DNA of 64,000 nucleotides from Hydrogenophaga sp. (GTDB lineage Bacteria > Pseudomonadota > Gammaproteobacteria > Burkholderiales > Burkholderiaceae_C): the NCBI RefSeq assembly GCF_030373225.1, contig NZ_JAUCZG010000024.1, positions 1 to 64,000 of the forward strand. Direction: 5' to 3'. The translations under genes and the position numbers were made by a program. The notes beneath the pieces are model-generated. The model was not told the DNA's origin and did no database searches. It worked only from the letters and a program-made list of their open reading frames with translations. Within the stretch, counting starts at the first letter, position 1. The number at the start of each line of letters is the position of its first letter. Below are positions 48,363 through 57,015 of this stretch, piece by piece.

Positions 48363-49043
48363 ATGAATAAATCTAAAAAGTACGTTGTTTTAAAATGGAT
48401 CGCAGCTGCGCTGGTCACGGCTTCCAGCCTCGCTGCGGCCAGTTCGTTCGACGACTTTTTTTCCGCTGTCAAGCGCGACGATGTGGCTGCGGTGCGCCAG
48501 CTCGCCCAGCGCGGCTTCGACCTGAACACGCGCAACGAGGCGGGTGAACACGCGCTGTTCCTCGCGCTGCGCGATGAGGCCCCGGCGGTGGCCAGTTACT
48601 TGCTGGGTGATTCCAAGGTGCAGGTCGAAGCGCGCACCAGCAAGGATGAAAGTCCGCTGATGATGGCCGCGCTCAAAGGGCGGCTTGAAGCAGCCCGGCG
48701 CCTGATCGAGCGCAAGGCCGAGGTCAACAAAACCGGCTGGACCCCGTTGCACTACGCCGCCACCAACGCCGGCGACGAGAGTGTGGCCATGGTGCGCCTG
48801 CTGCTGGAGCACCACGCCTACATCGATGCCGAGTCGCCCAACCGCACGACCCCGCTGATGATGGCGGCCCACTATGGCAACCCCGGCGTGGTCAGGTTGC
48901 TGCTTCAGGAGGGCGCCGATCCGCTGCTCAAGAACCAGCAAGGCCTCTCGGCGATCGATTTCGCCAACCGCGCGCAACGCGCCGAATCGGCAGAAATCAT
49001 TGCCGCGTTCGTTCGGGCGAAGCAGCCCCGGGGCCGCTGGTAA
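48363..49043 (+). CDS. Exported ankyrin-repeat protein
   Basis: A 226-residue protein with a signal peptide (KYVVLKWIAAALVTASSLAAAS, cleavage near residue 23) followed by about five ankyrin repeats, for example DESPLMMAALKGRLEAARRLIERKAEVN, GWTPLHYAATNAG and TTPLMMAAHYGNPGVVRLLLQEGADPL. The repeats provide a protein-binding surface in the periplasm; the partner is unknown. The start ATG 48363 has GGTGAG upstream; ATG 48348, directly after the tatD stop, is an alternative. The first 15 codons are strikingly AT-rich for this genome, which would keep the initiation region unstructured. Confidence 0.85.
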   Translation: MNKSKKYVVLKWIAAALVTASSLAAASSFDDFFSAVKRDDVAAVRQLAQRGFDLNTRNEAGEHALFLALRDEAPAVASYLLGDSKVQVEARTSKDESPLMMAALKGRLEAARRLIERKAEVNKTGWTPLHYAATNAGDESVAMVRLLLEHHAYIDAESPNRTTPLMMAAHYGNPGVVRLLLQEGADPLLKNQQGLSAIDFANRAQRAESAEIIAAFVRAKQPRGRW

Positions 49044-49087
49044 ATCCAGGGCCACGGCCGCTGTTGCGGCCTCGAGGCACGTTGGCG

Positions 49088-49099
49088 ACACCCGGGTGT
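49088..49099. promoter_or_regulatory. Small palindrome upstream of tctB
   Basis: The perfect 12-base palindrome ACACCCGGGTGT, followed by GGTGTAACCC, lies in the 129-base gap before tctB. It might be a regulator site for the transporter; no partner regulator is seen. Confidence 0.25.
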
Positions 49100-49172
49100 A
49101 GGTGTAACCCACATGGGGGAAACGCCCCGGGCGGATCAGAATCGCGGCACCCAACAAGTCGGAGGAGACACT

Positions 49173-49661
49173 GTGAAGCTGGCAAGTCAAAGAGACTTTT
49201 TCTCTGGATTGATGTTCACCATCGTGGGCGTCGCGTTCGCCGTGGGCGCAACGAACTTCGAGGTGGGCAATGCAGCCCGCATGGGCCCCGGCTACTTTCC
49301 GCTGCTGCTCGGCATTCTTCTGACCGTCCTGGGTGTGGCCATCACGGCGCAATCGTTTCGCAGCAAGGCGCCTGATGGCGACCCGATCGGGCGCATTGCC
49401 TGGCGGCCGCTCGGTTTCGTGCTGGGCGCCAACCTGGTTTTTGGTGTGCTGCTGGTGGGTCTGCCGTCTTTCGGCATTCCCGCCATGGGCCTGATCGTCG
49501 CCATCTACGGCCTGGTGGTCACCGCCGGTTTCGCCCGCCCGAAGTCCAGCGTCAAGGAGTCCCTGTTTCTGGCGACCCTCCTGGCGATCGGCAGCTACGG
49601 CGCCTTCGTCTACATGCTCAACCTGCAGTTCCCGGTGTGGCCTGCTTTCCTGACCGCCTGA
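49173..49661 (+). CDS. tctB: Tripartite tricarboxylate transporter TctB family protein
   Basis: A 162-residue small membrane subunit with four hydrophobic helices: FSGLMFTIVGVAFAVGATNFEVGNAARMGPGYFPLLLGILLTVLGV is the characteristic first half with the conserved GPGYFP motif. It forms the membrane complex with TctA for uptake of citrate-like or other carboxylates delivered by an extracytoplasmic TctC/Bug protein. The GTG start has GGAGGAGA just upstream. A longer in-frame ATG at 49113 lacks such a site. No tctC gene is nearby. Confidence 0.9.
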   Translation: MKLASQRDFFSGLMFTIVGVAFAVGATNFEVGNAARMGPGYFPLLLGILLTVLGVAITAQSFRSKAPDGDPIGRIAWRPLGFVLGANLVFGVLLVGLPSFGIPAMGLIVAIYGLVVTAGFARPKSSVKESLFLATLLAIGSYGAFVYMLNLQFPVWPAFLTA

Positions 49662-49677
49662 CCGGAGACCCACCCCC

Positions 49678-51189
49678 ATGGACCTGATTGACAACCTCTC
49701 ACTGGGCTTCAGTGTTGCCTTCACCCTGCAGAACCTGCTCTACGCTTTCGTGGGCTGCCTGCTCGGCACCCTGATCGGTGTTCTGCCCGGCATCGGGCCG
49801 CTGGCCACGATCGCCATGCTGCTGCCTGTGACCTACGGCCTGGAGCCGGTGGCGGCACTCATCATGCTGGCCGGCATCTACTACGGCGCGCAGTACGGCG
49901 GGTCCACCACGGCGATTCTGGTCAACCTGCCGGGCGAATCCTCATCGGTCGTGACCGTGATCGACGGCTACCAGATGGCGCGCAAGGGCAGGGCGGGTCC
50001 TGCGCTGGCTGCCGCCGGTCTCGGCTCTTTCTTCGCGGGTTGCGTCGGCACGCTGGTGCTCGCCGCGTTCGCACCTCCGTTGACCGAGGTGGCACTGAGC
50101 TTCGGCCCCTCCGAGTACTTCGCGCTCATGGTGCTGGGCCTCATTGGCGCCGTGGTGCTGGCTTCGGGCTCGCTGCTCAAGGCACTGGCGATGATCGTGC
50201 TCGGCCTGCTCATCGGCCTGATCGGGACCGACGTCAACTCCGGCGTGGCCCGCTTCAGCTTTGACATTCCGGAGTTGACCGACGGCATCAGCTTCGTGGT
50301 GATCGCCATGGGCATCTTTGGCTACGGCGAGATCATCAGCAACCTGTCGCAGGACGAGACCAAGCGCGAGGTGTTCACCGGCAAGGTGCACGGTCTGATG
50401 CCCACGGCGGAAGACTTCAAGCGCATGGCGCCGGCCGTCATGCGTGGCACGGCGCTGGGCTCCGTGCTGGGCATTCTTCCCGGCGGCGGCGCACTGTTGT
50501 CGTCTTTCGCGGCCTACACCATCGAGAAGAAAACCAAGCTCAAGGCAGGTGAGGTGCCGTTCGGGCAGGGCAACATCCGCGGCGTGGCCGCACCGGAGGC
50601 GGCCAACAACGCCGGTTCCCAAACCTCATTCATCCCGCTCTTGACCCTGGGCATTCCCCCCAACGCCGTGATGGCGCTGATGGTGGGTGCGATGACCATC
50701 CACAACATCCAGCCCGGCCCGCAGGTGATGACATCCAACCCGGAACTGTTCTGGGGCCTGATCGCTTCGATGTGGATCGGCAACCTGATGCTGGTGGTGC
50801 TGAACCTGCCCCTCATCGGCGTCTGGGTGAAGCTGCTGTCCGTTCCTTACCGCTGGTTGTTTCCCGCCATCCTGATGTTCTGTGCGATCGGGGTGTATTC
50901 CACCAACAACAACAGCTTCGACATATGGATGGTGGCCATCTTCGGGCTGATCGGCTACAGCTTCATCAAGCTCGGTTGCGAACCCGCTCCCTTGCTGCTG
51001 GGGCTCATCCTGGGTCCCATGATGGAGGAATACCTGCGGCGCGCCTTGCTGATTTCGCGCGGCGACTGGTCGGTGTTCGTGACCCGGCCCATCTCCGCGT
51101 CGCTGTTGGCGGCGGCGGTGTTGCTGCTGGTGATCGTCTTGCTGCCGTCCATCAAGAAAAAGCGCGAGGAAGCCTTCGTCGAAGATTGA
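49678..51189 (+). CDS. tctA: Tripartite tricarboxylate transporter TctA family permease
   Basis: A 503-residue permease with about eleven helices. It begins LSLGFSVAFTLQNLLYAFVGCLLGTLIGVLPGIGPLATIAMLLPVTYGL, then YYGAQYGGSTTAILVNLPGESSSVVTVIDGYQMARKGRAG, and the second-half repeat GTALGSVLGILPGGGALLSSFAAYTIEKK and GVAAPEAANNAGSQTSFIPLLTLGIPPNAVMA. The two PGIGP/PGGG repeats form the substrate pore. CGGAGA precedes the ATG. An intrinsic terminator follows. The substrate depends on the absent binding protein. Confidence 0.93.
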   Translation: MDLIDNLSLGFSVAFTLQNLLYAFVGCLLGTLIGVLPGIGPLATIAMLLPVTYGLEPVAALIMLAGIYYGAQYGGSTTAILVNLPGESSSVVTVIDGYQMARKGRAGPALAAAGLGSFFAGCVGTLVLAAFAPPLTEVALSFGPSEYFALMVLGLIGAVVLASGSLLKALAMIVLGLLIGLIGTDVNSGVARFSFDIPELTDGISFVVIAMGIFGYGEIISNLSQDETKREVFTGKVHGLMPTAEDFKRMAPAVMRGTALGSVLGILPGGGALLSSFAAYTIEKKTKLKAGEVPFGQGNIRGVAAPEAANNAGSQTSFIPLLTLGIPPNAVMALMVGAMTIHNIQPGPQVMTSNPELFWGLIASMWIGNLMLVVLNLPLIGVWVKLLSVPYRWLFPAILMFCAIGVYSTNNNSFDIWMVAIFGLIGYSFIKLGCEPAPLLLGLILGPMMEEYLRRALLISRGDWSVFVTRPISASLLAAAVLLLVIVLLPSIKKKREEAFVED

Positions 51190-51215
51190 CATTCGCCGGA
51201 GCTTTCTCCCCAAGG

Positions 51216-51247
51216 AAACCCGACCTCGCGTCGGGTTTTGCTTTTTC
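51216..51247 (+). terminator. Intrinsic terminator after tctA
   Basis: AAACCCGAC pairs with GTCGGGTTT around a five-base loop and is followed by TGCTTTTTC. It lies 27 bases after the tctA stop. Confidence 0.88.
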
Positions 51248-51340
51248 CCTTGCCACAGCGTGATGTCCGAGCGTTTCATGGGTTCGGGCGCTCGATCTGG
51301 AAAGACGTGTGGTGGCCATTTGGTGGTTTTGGGAGAGATT

Positions 51341-51390
51341 CGGGTGCGTATTTTAGATACTCTACGATGTATATTATGTATAGTTAAAAC
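51341..51390. other. AT-rich island with a dif-like core between convergent units
   Basis: The 289-base gap between tctA and the Na/Pi gene contains a terminator and then about 50 bases that are far more AT-rich than the rest of the window. TGTATATTATGT at 51368-51379 equals the centre plus the first half of the XerD arm of the common proteobacterial dif site. GGTGCGTA (51343-51350) and TTAAAA (51384-51389) recall its outer parts, but the spacing is wrong. No gene is seen in the rest of the gap. Confidence 0.35.
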
Positions 51391-51478
51391 GATTGCATCG
51401 GATCTGCTCTCGCAGTGAACCTTTTTGCAGGCAACCACAGCGTCCGACGGTTTCACCCTGTTTCTCCCATCCCTGCTT

Positions 51479-53065
51479 TCATGTGAGGCTCAAACGCCTG
51501 CGGGCCTTCACGGCTTGCTGGGTTGCGCGTCTCAGGGCACTGAAGCGGCGCAATGAGCGTTCCATGTCGGACAGATCAAGCTGGCCGTTGGCGCCTGCCT
51601 TGAGCAACGCCGACTTGAGCGCTTCGTAGCTCGCACCCGTCTGCAGCAGACCCACGTCGAGTTCTTCGAAATCGGCAGACAGGTGTACCGCCCCGCAGCG
51701 GTCCAGCAACTCGCTGGCGGCGTTGGAAAAGCCCACGCGGGCCAGTTCCACGTCGGCCGCCACCCGCTGCGGCAACGCAAGCCCGGCGGCCAGCCCGGCC
51801 TGTTCGGCGCAGCTCTCGTGGTAACGGTGAATCCGAAGCAGCTCGGCCAGCCGGGCACTGGATTCGCGCGACATCGCTGCGCGCCGCAGCCGCTCCACAA
51901 ACCCTTCAATGGCCGAATCCAGGCCCGAAAAGATCGCCTCGTCGCGGGCCAGAGACGGCGCACCGGCTCCGGCCAGCGCTGCCCGGACCATCCGAAACGC
52001 GACCTGCCCGCCACGCGCCACTTCACGCGCCAGTGCGTCCAGGGCCAGGGTCGGCACGGCGAGCACGTTGTCGTCGAGAAAACGGGGTTGCGCCTCGTCT
52101 TCCTCGCTGGCGCGAAACCGTCTTTGCAGCCACTGGGTCAATGGGCTGGCCAGTGGCCAGATCAGGAGCACGCCCAGCAGGTTGAAGCAGGTGTGGAACA
52201 GGGCCAGCATGGCCGCCGGGTCGGGTGGCAAGGCCAACGCTTCACGAACGTGGCCGAGGGCGTCGATAATCCACGGCAACAACAGCAGTGCCACGGCACC
52301 GGTGAGCAAGTTGAAAACGACATGGGCCACGGCGGCGCGACGCGCATTGGGCGTGGCGCCGATGGCCGCCAGCAGCGCCGTCACGGTGGTGCCGATGTTG
52401 GCGCCGATGACCACCGCCGCCGCACCCTGCATGTCGATCAGCCCGCCCTGGGCCGCGGTGAGCGTGATGGCCATGGCCGCGCTGGATGACTGCATCAGCA
52501 CGGTCATCAGCACTCCGATACCGAGTTGCGCCAGCACCGCCGCAGCCCCCTCCCCCTGCGGCAAGCTGAGCTGCCCGGCCAGGTCGGTGAAGGCCTGTTG
52601 CAGCAAGGCGATGCCCATGAACAGGAGCCCGAATCCCGCCAGCGTGGTGCCGAAGGCGCCGTGGCGCCGGCCTTCGCCGGTCAAGCGCAGCAGCACACCC
52701 AGGCCCACCAGCGGCATGGCCAGGGCTTCCACCTTGAACTTCAGACCCACCAGCGCCACGATCCAGCCGGTCATGGTGGTGCCGACGTTGGCACCGAACA
52801 GCACCCACAGGGCGGGACCCAGCGCCAGCAGGCCGGCGTTGACGAAGCCGATCGTGGCCACGGTCACCGCGCTGGACGACTGCACCAGCGTCGTGACCAG
52901 CATGCCCGACCCGAGCCCGTGCAGACGCGTGCGGGTGGCGCCGGCCAGGATGCGGTGCAACGCAGGGCCGGCCGCGAGTTTCAGGCCGTCGGTCATCAAG
53001 CCCATGCCCAGCAGGAACAGGCCCAGCCCGCCCGCCATCACACCCAGTGTCTGCAGCATGGCCAT
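51479..53065 (-). CDS. Na/Pi cotransporter family protein with PhoU-like C-terminal domain
   Basis: A 528-residue membrane protein. Two inverted NaPi repeats are evident, each with QSSSA: VQSSSAVTVATIGFVNAGLLAL near residue 60 and MQSSSAAMAITLTAAQGGLIDM near residue 190, with GANVGTT and GANIGTT following them. From about residue 340 the cytoplasmic part is helical and PhoU-like (VPTLALDALAREVARGGQVAFRMV). It probably transports phosphate with sodium, or regulates phosphate efflux. The stop of the SLC13 gene and its ATG share one base (TGATG). Last in a five-gene minus-strand unit. Confidence 0.9.
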   Translation of the reverse strand: MAMLQTLGVMAGGLGLFLLGMGLMTDGLKLAAGPALHRILAGATRTRLHGLGSGMLVTTLVQSSSAVTVATIGFVNAGLLALGPALWVLFGANVGTTMTGWIVALVGLKFKVEALAMPLVGLGVLLRLTGEGRRHGAFGTTLAGFGLLFMGIALLQQAFTDLAGQLSLPQGEGAAAVLAQLGIGVLMTVLMQSSSAAMAITLTAAQGGLIDMQGAAAVVIGANIGTTVTALLAAIGATPNARRAAVAHVVFNLLTGAVALLLLPWIIDALGHVREALALPPDPAAMLALFHTCFNLLGVLLIWPLASPLTQWLQRRFRASEEDEAQPRFLDDNVLAVPTLALDALAREVARGGQVAFRMVRAALAGAGAPSLARDEAIFSGLDSAIEGFVERLRRAAMSRESSARLAELLRIHRYHESCAEQAGLAAGLALPQRVAADVELARVGFSNAASELLDRCGAVHLSADFEELDVGLLQTGASYEALKSALLKAGANGQLDLSDMERSLRRFSALRRATQQAVKARRRLSLT

Positions 53066-54408
53066 CACAGGACCCAACTGGCCATTGCGGTGATCACCGC
53101 GATGCACACGAGGTTGAGCACCAGGCCGCAACGCATCATGGTGGCCTGCGTCACCTGCCCGGTGGCATAAACCAGCGCATTCGGCGGCGTGGCCACCGGC
53201 AGCATGAAGGCGCAGGAGGCCGACACCGCGATGGCCGCTGCGAACAGCGGTGGCGGCAGTCCCAACGTGGCGGCCACCCCCAGGAAAATCGGCACCAGCA
53301 GCGCTGCAGACGCGGTGTTGCTGACCAGCTCGGTGAGGAACACCACAAAGGTCACCACACCCAGCAGCAACAGCACCGTCGGCGCGCCTTGCAAGGCCAA
53401 GGTCAACGCGTCCGCCAGGAAGCGGCTGGCTCCGCTGGACGCCATCACCTGACTGAGCGCCAGGCCACCACCGAACAACAGCAACACACCCCACTGCGTT
53501 CGCTGCTCGATCTGCGGCCAGGTGATGGCACCGCTGGCGACCAGCGCGACGATGGCGGTCAGCGCGACCACGCTGTCGAGGTCGGCCGTCATGCCCAGCG
53601 CCTGCCCGAGTGGCGCCGCGCCGATCCAGCCTGCGGCGGTGAGGCCGAACACCACCAGGGTGATGCGCTGCGAACGGGTCCAGCGATCGCCCGAAGCGCT
53701 GTCGACCGGCTCGGGCGTTTGAACACCGAGCCGGGGGCGAAGCAGCAGAAACAGCACGCCCACCATCAGCGGCAGCAACACGATCACCAGGGGCACGCCA
53801 AAACGCATCCACTCGGCAAAGCCGATGCCGGCCTGCGCGGCCGCGATGGCATTGGGCGGGCTGCCCACCAGCGTGCCGATGCCGCCGATGCTCGCGCTGT
53901 AGGCCACGCCCAGCAACACGAAGCTGCGCTCGCGCACGCCGTCGTCCTCACGCATCAGACCGAGCGCCAGCGGCAGCATCATCGCGGCGGTCGCGGTGTT
54001 GCTGATCCACATCGACAGCAGGGCCGTGAGGCCGAACAGCAAGGACAGCGCCACCGCGCGCCGCCCCGACGCCAGGCGAAGCACCGTCAGTGCCAGCGCA
54101 CGGTCCAGACCCTGCTGCTGCAAGGCCGCGGCAAGCGCGAAGCCGCCCAAGAACAGGAAGATCACAGGGTGGGCGAACGACGCCAGCGCGGAGCCCAGGT
54201 CCATCAGACCGGCGAGCGTGGCAAGCAGGGGCACCAGCAAGGCCGTGACGCTCAGGTGCAGGGCCTGCGTCATCCAGAGCCCGCCGATCAGCACGAACAG
54301 CGCCAGCCCGGTGCGCAGCGCCTCGGGTTGCGGCGCACCGGTGTACACCAGCGCCGCCAGTGCCAGGCAGCCCGACACGCGCAGCAACGGCGAAGGCGGC
54401 CAGATCAT
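53065..54408 (-). CDS. SLC13/DASS family permease
   Basis: A 447-residue divalent-anion:sodium symporter-family transporter with about eleven helices. The paired substrate loops are visible: MWISNTATAAMMLPLALGLM near residue 145 and ELVSNTASAALLVPIFLGVAATLGL near 360, as well as VAYSASIGGIGTLVGSPPNAIAA and FMLPVATPPNALVYATGQV. It would import dicarboxylates, sulfate or phosphate-like anions. The start overlaps the stop of the universal stress gene by four bases, so it is coupled to the unit upstream. Confidence 0.9.
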   Translation of the reverse strand: MIWPPSPLLRVSGCLALAALVYTGAPQPEALRTGLALFVLIGGLWMTQALHLSVTALLVPLLATLAGLMDLGSALASFAHPVIFLFLGGFALAAALQQQGLDRALALTVLRLASGRRAVALSLLFGLTALLSMWISNTATAAMMLPLALGLMREDDGVRERSFVLLGVAYSASIGGIGTLVGSPPNAIAAAQAGIGFAEWMRFGVPLVIVLLPLMVGVLFLLLRPRLGVQTPEPVDSASGDRWTRSQRITLVVFGLTAAGWIGAAPLGQALGMTADLDSVVALTAIVALVASGAITWPQIEQRTQWGVLLLFGGGLALSQVMASSGASRFLADALTLALQGAPTVLLLLGVVTFVVFLTELVSNTASAALLVPIFLGVAATLGLPPPLFAAAIAVSASCAFMLPVATPPNALVYATGQVTQATMMRCGLVLNLVCIAVITAMASWVL

Positions 54409-55307
54409 GCCTCGTGCGCGGTCGACACCAGCACGTCGGTGCTGCCTTCAGCCAGCACGTGTTTGCTGACGCTGCCCAGCAACAGGTCTTCGGTGACCGA
54501 TGTGCCGTGCTTGCCCAGCACGACCAGATCGCAGTCCTTGTCCTGTTCGAGTTCGACGATGCGTTGCGACGCCTCTCCCTCGACGATGCACGGCTCCCAG
54601 TCGCCTGGTTTGAGGTGGCTGGCCAGCGCCAGCGCGTGCACCCGCTGGGTGGCGTCGGCGCGGGCCTGTCGCCGGTAGCGATCGATGGTCGCTTCATCGA
54701 CTCCGGCGTAATGCAGCTTCGATTCGAACGGCACCTGGCAGGCGTTGAGCAGCAGCAGCTTCGCGTGGGGCGCCACCCGCCGTGCCAGCGTGATGGCGTG
54801 GGCCGACCAGGGCGAGAAGTCCAGCGCCACCAGCACCCGCCGGTACGGCTCGTGCGGTGTCTGGCGCACCACCAGCACAGGGCGCTTCGTGCGGCGCAAC
54901 AGCCGCTCCGACGTGCTGCCCAGCACCATCCGGCGTAAAAAGCCCGCGCCGCGCGCACCCACCACCAGCAGGCCGACCTCCTGCGTCTCGGCCTCACGAA
55001 CGATCTCGTCCACAGGCGCACCGGTGGCCTGCAGCGCGCGGATGCCTGGCGTGCGGCCAGCGTGCAGCTGCGCCACCAGCTCATCGAGTTGCCGGCCTGC
55101 CTCATCGACCAGTTGCTGTTCCAATGCATGCCCCTCGCCCAGCCAGCGGCGCAGCTCCTGCAGCGGGCCACCCGGTTGCACATGCATCAATGTGAGCGGT
55201 GCGCCGGTTTCCTGCGCCAGACGCGCTGCCCGTTGGGCCGCGTGGCGGGCCGGTGCTGAAAAGTCGGTGGCCGCGACGATGGGCCCCAGCGGGTGTCTGG
55301 ATGTCAT
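54405..55307 (-). CDS. Tandem universal stress protein
   Basis: A 300-residue protein of two UspA domains. Domain 1 (residues 1-155) ends with the nucleotide-binding pattern VVGARGAGFLRRMVLGSTSERLLRRTKRPVLVVR. Domain 2 (156-300) ends with VLGKHGTSVTEDLLLGSVSKHVLAEGSTDVLVS. Both keep the G-2x-G-9x-G-S/T ATP-binding pattern. Usp proteins accumulate in low oxygen, stationary phase and stress. It sits between a CPA2 antiporter and an SLC13 permease with four-base overlaps on both sides, suggesting it regulates one of these transporters. Confidence 0.93.
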   Translation of the reverse strand: MTSRHPLGPIVAATDFSAPARHAAQRAARLAQETGAPLTLMHVQPGGPLQELRRWLGEGHALEQQLVDEAGRQLDELVAQLHAGRTPGIRALQATGAPVDEIVREAETQEVGLLVVGARGAGFLRRMVLGSTSERLLRRTKRPVLVVRQTPHEPYRRVLVALDFSPWSAHAITLARRVAPHAKLLLLNACQVPFESKLHYAGVDEATIDRYRRQARADATQRVHALALASHLKPGDWEPCIVEGEASQRIVELEQDKDCDLVVLGKHGTSVTEDLLLGSVSKHVLAEGSTDVLVSTAHEA

Positions 55308-56971
55308 GGTGTTGTCTCCTGTTGATGGATGTCATGCGCCAGCCGGGCGGCCGCGTGGTCGGCAGCGTCGTCAAACGGATTCAGGACCCGGGCCACACCG
55401 GCGGCGGCCAGCGCCCGCCCGTGGGCCGCATCGCGCACTGCGCCCACCACCTGCCCCTGATAGTGCACGACCTTGAGCGCATGCAGCAGCGCGCGGTTCG
55501 ACTCCCATTGCGGGAAGGTCGTGATCACCCAGCGCGCCTGACGCAGCGGCAAGGTTTCGAGAAAGTCGGGGTCTTCCCCGTCGCCGAACACCACCGGCAG
55601 CCCCCTGCCCTGCAGCTCGCGCACCGCCTCGGGGTCGAAGTCGACGCCAACCACGGCCACGCCGTCGGCGTGCAACTGCTCGAACAGGCGGCTGCCGTAG
55701 CGGCCCAGCCCGAACACGATCGCCTGGGCATCGCGCACGGTGTTCTGCTGCGACTCCGCCGCAATCTCGCGCCCCGGATGGTCGCGTTCGAAGATCCGCA
55801 GCCAGGGTGACAGCCGCTCATACAAGGGCTGTGCATACAGGATCATGTAGGTCGACACGGTGATCGTCACCAGCCCCACCAGCGTGGTCAGGCCCAGCGC
55901 CTGCACACCCACATGCCCCAGCGTGATGCCCATGGCCACGAACACGATCGAGAACTCGCTGATCTGCGCCACGGTGAGGCCGGCCATGAAGCCGGTGCGA
56001 CGTCGATAACCCATGTAGCCCATGATGGCCATGACGATCAGCGGGTTGCCGATCAGCACGAACAGTGACAGCACGATGGCCGGCACCAGCTCGGCGCCGA
56101 GCGTGGAAAAGTCGAGCCTGGCGCCGAGATCGATGAAGAAAAACAGCAGCAGAAAGTCGCGGATGCCGGTCAGCCGCGCGTTCATGGCCTCGCGGTAGGG
56201 CGTGGAGGCCAGCGAGAAGCCGGCAAGAAAGGCGCCCGCCTCCTTGCTGAAGCCGGCCCATTCACCCAGCGCGGCCAGCGCCACGCCCCAGGCGATGGCG
56301 AACACCAGCAGCAGTTCCTGCGAGCGGGCCATCGACGCCACGACCACCGGCAGCACCCAGCGCATCAGCACATACATGCAGGCAGCCGCCAGCACCAGCC
56401 GCCACGACAAGGACAGCAGCACCGCCGTCCACCCTGCAGCACCATCGCCTGCGTCGCCGGTGCTGCGCAGGGCGCTCATGGTCATCATGGCGATCACCAC
56501 GGCCAGGTCCTGCACGATCAGGAAGCCCACCGCAATGCGACCGTGCAGGCTGTCGAGTTCGCGTTTGTCCGACAGCAGCTTGACGATGATGATGGTGCTG
56601 GAGAAGGTCAGGGCCACCGCCACATACAGGGCTTCCATGGCGCCCTTGCCCAGCGCAAGAACCAGCGTGAAGCCGATCACGATGGTGAAGCCCAGCTGGC
56701 CCAGCCCCGTGGCCAGCGCCACCGGACCGATGTGGCGAACGTGGTGCAGGTCCAGCTTGAGGCCCACCGCGAACAGCAGCACCGCCACGCCCACCTGCGC
56801 GAGCAGGTCGATCTGGTCGTGCGCCGTCACCAGGCCGAAGCCGGCCGGACCGACCGCGATGCCCACCACGATGTAGGCAATCAGCACCGGCTGGCGCAGC
56901 CGCACGAAGACCGCACCCGCCAGCGCGCAGATCAACAGCAGCAGTGCAAATTCGGCAAAGGGTTCGTGCAT
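55304..56971 (-). CDS. CPA2 cation:proton antiporter with RCK domain (KefC/YbaL-like)
   Basis: A 555-residue antiporter. About twelve helices start with FAEFALLLLICALAGAVFVRLRQPVLIAYIVVGIAVGPAG and include FSSTIIIVKLLSDKRELDSLHGRIAVGFLIVQDL and FSKEAGAFLAGFSLASTPYREAM. The cytoplasmic TrkA-N/RCK domain starts at about residue 410 (AQAIVFGLGRYGSRLFEQL with VVGVDFDPEAVREL). It exchanges K+ or Na+ for protons under nucleotide control. The start at ATG 56971 fits the family; an upstream ATG at 57010 adds 13 residues. Its stop overlaps the usp start. Confidence 0.9.
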   Translation of the reverse strand: MHEPFAEFALLLLICALAGAVFVRLRQPVLIAYIVVGIAVGPAGFGLVTAHDQIDLLAQVGVAVLLFAVGLKLDLHHVRHIGPVALATGLGQLGFTIVIGFTLVLALGKGAMEALYVAVALTFSSTIIIVKLLSDKRELDSLHGRIAVGFLIVQDLAVVIAMMTMSALRSTGDAGDGAAGWTAVLLSLSWRLVLAAACMYVLMRWVLPVVVASMARSQELLLVFAIAWGVALAALGEWAGFSKEAGAFLAGFSLASTPYREAMNARLTGIRDFLLLFFFIDLGARLDFSTLGAELVPAIVLSLFVLIGNPLIVMAIMGYMGYRRRTGFMAGLTVAQISEFSIVFVAMGITLGHVGVQALGLTTLVGLVTITVSTYMILYAQPLYERLSPWLRIFERDHPGREIAAESQQNTVRDAQAIVFGLGRYGSRLFEQLHADGVAVVGVDFDPEAVRELQGRGLPVVFGDGEDPDFLETLPLRQARWVITTFPQWESNRALLHALKVVHYQGQVVGAVRDAAHGRALAAAGVARVLNPFDDAADHAAARLAHDIHQQETTP

Positions 56972-57015
56972 GGCCGGTGGAGTCAGGTCAGGGAAGCGAG
57001 TTCGGCACAAGGGCC

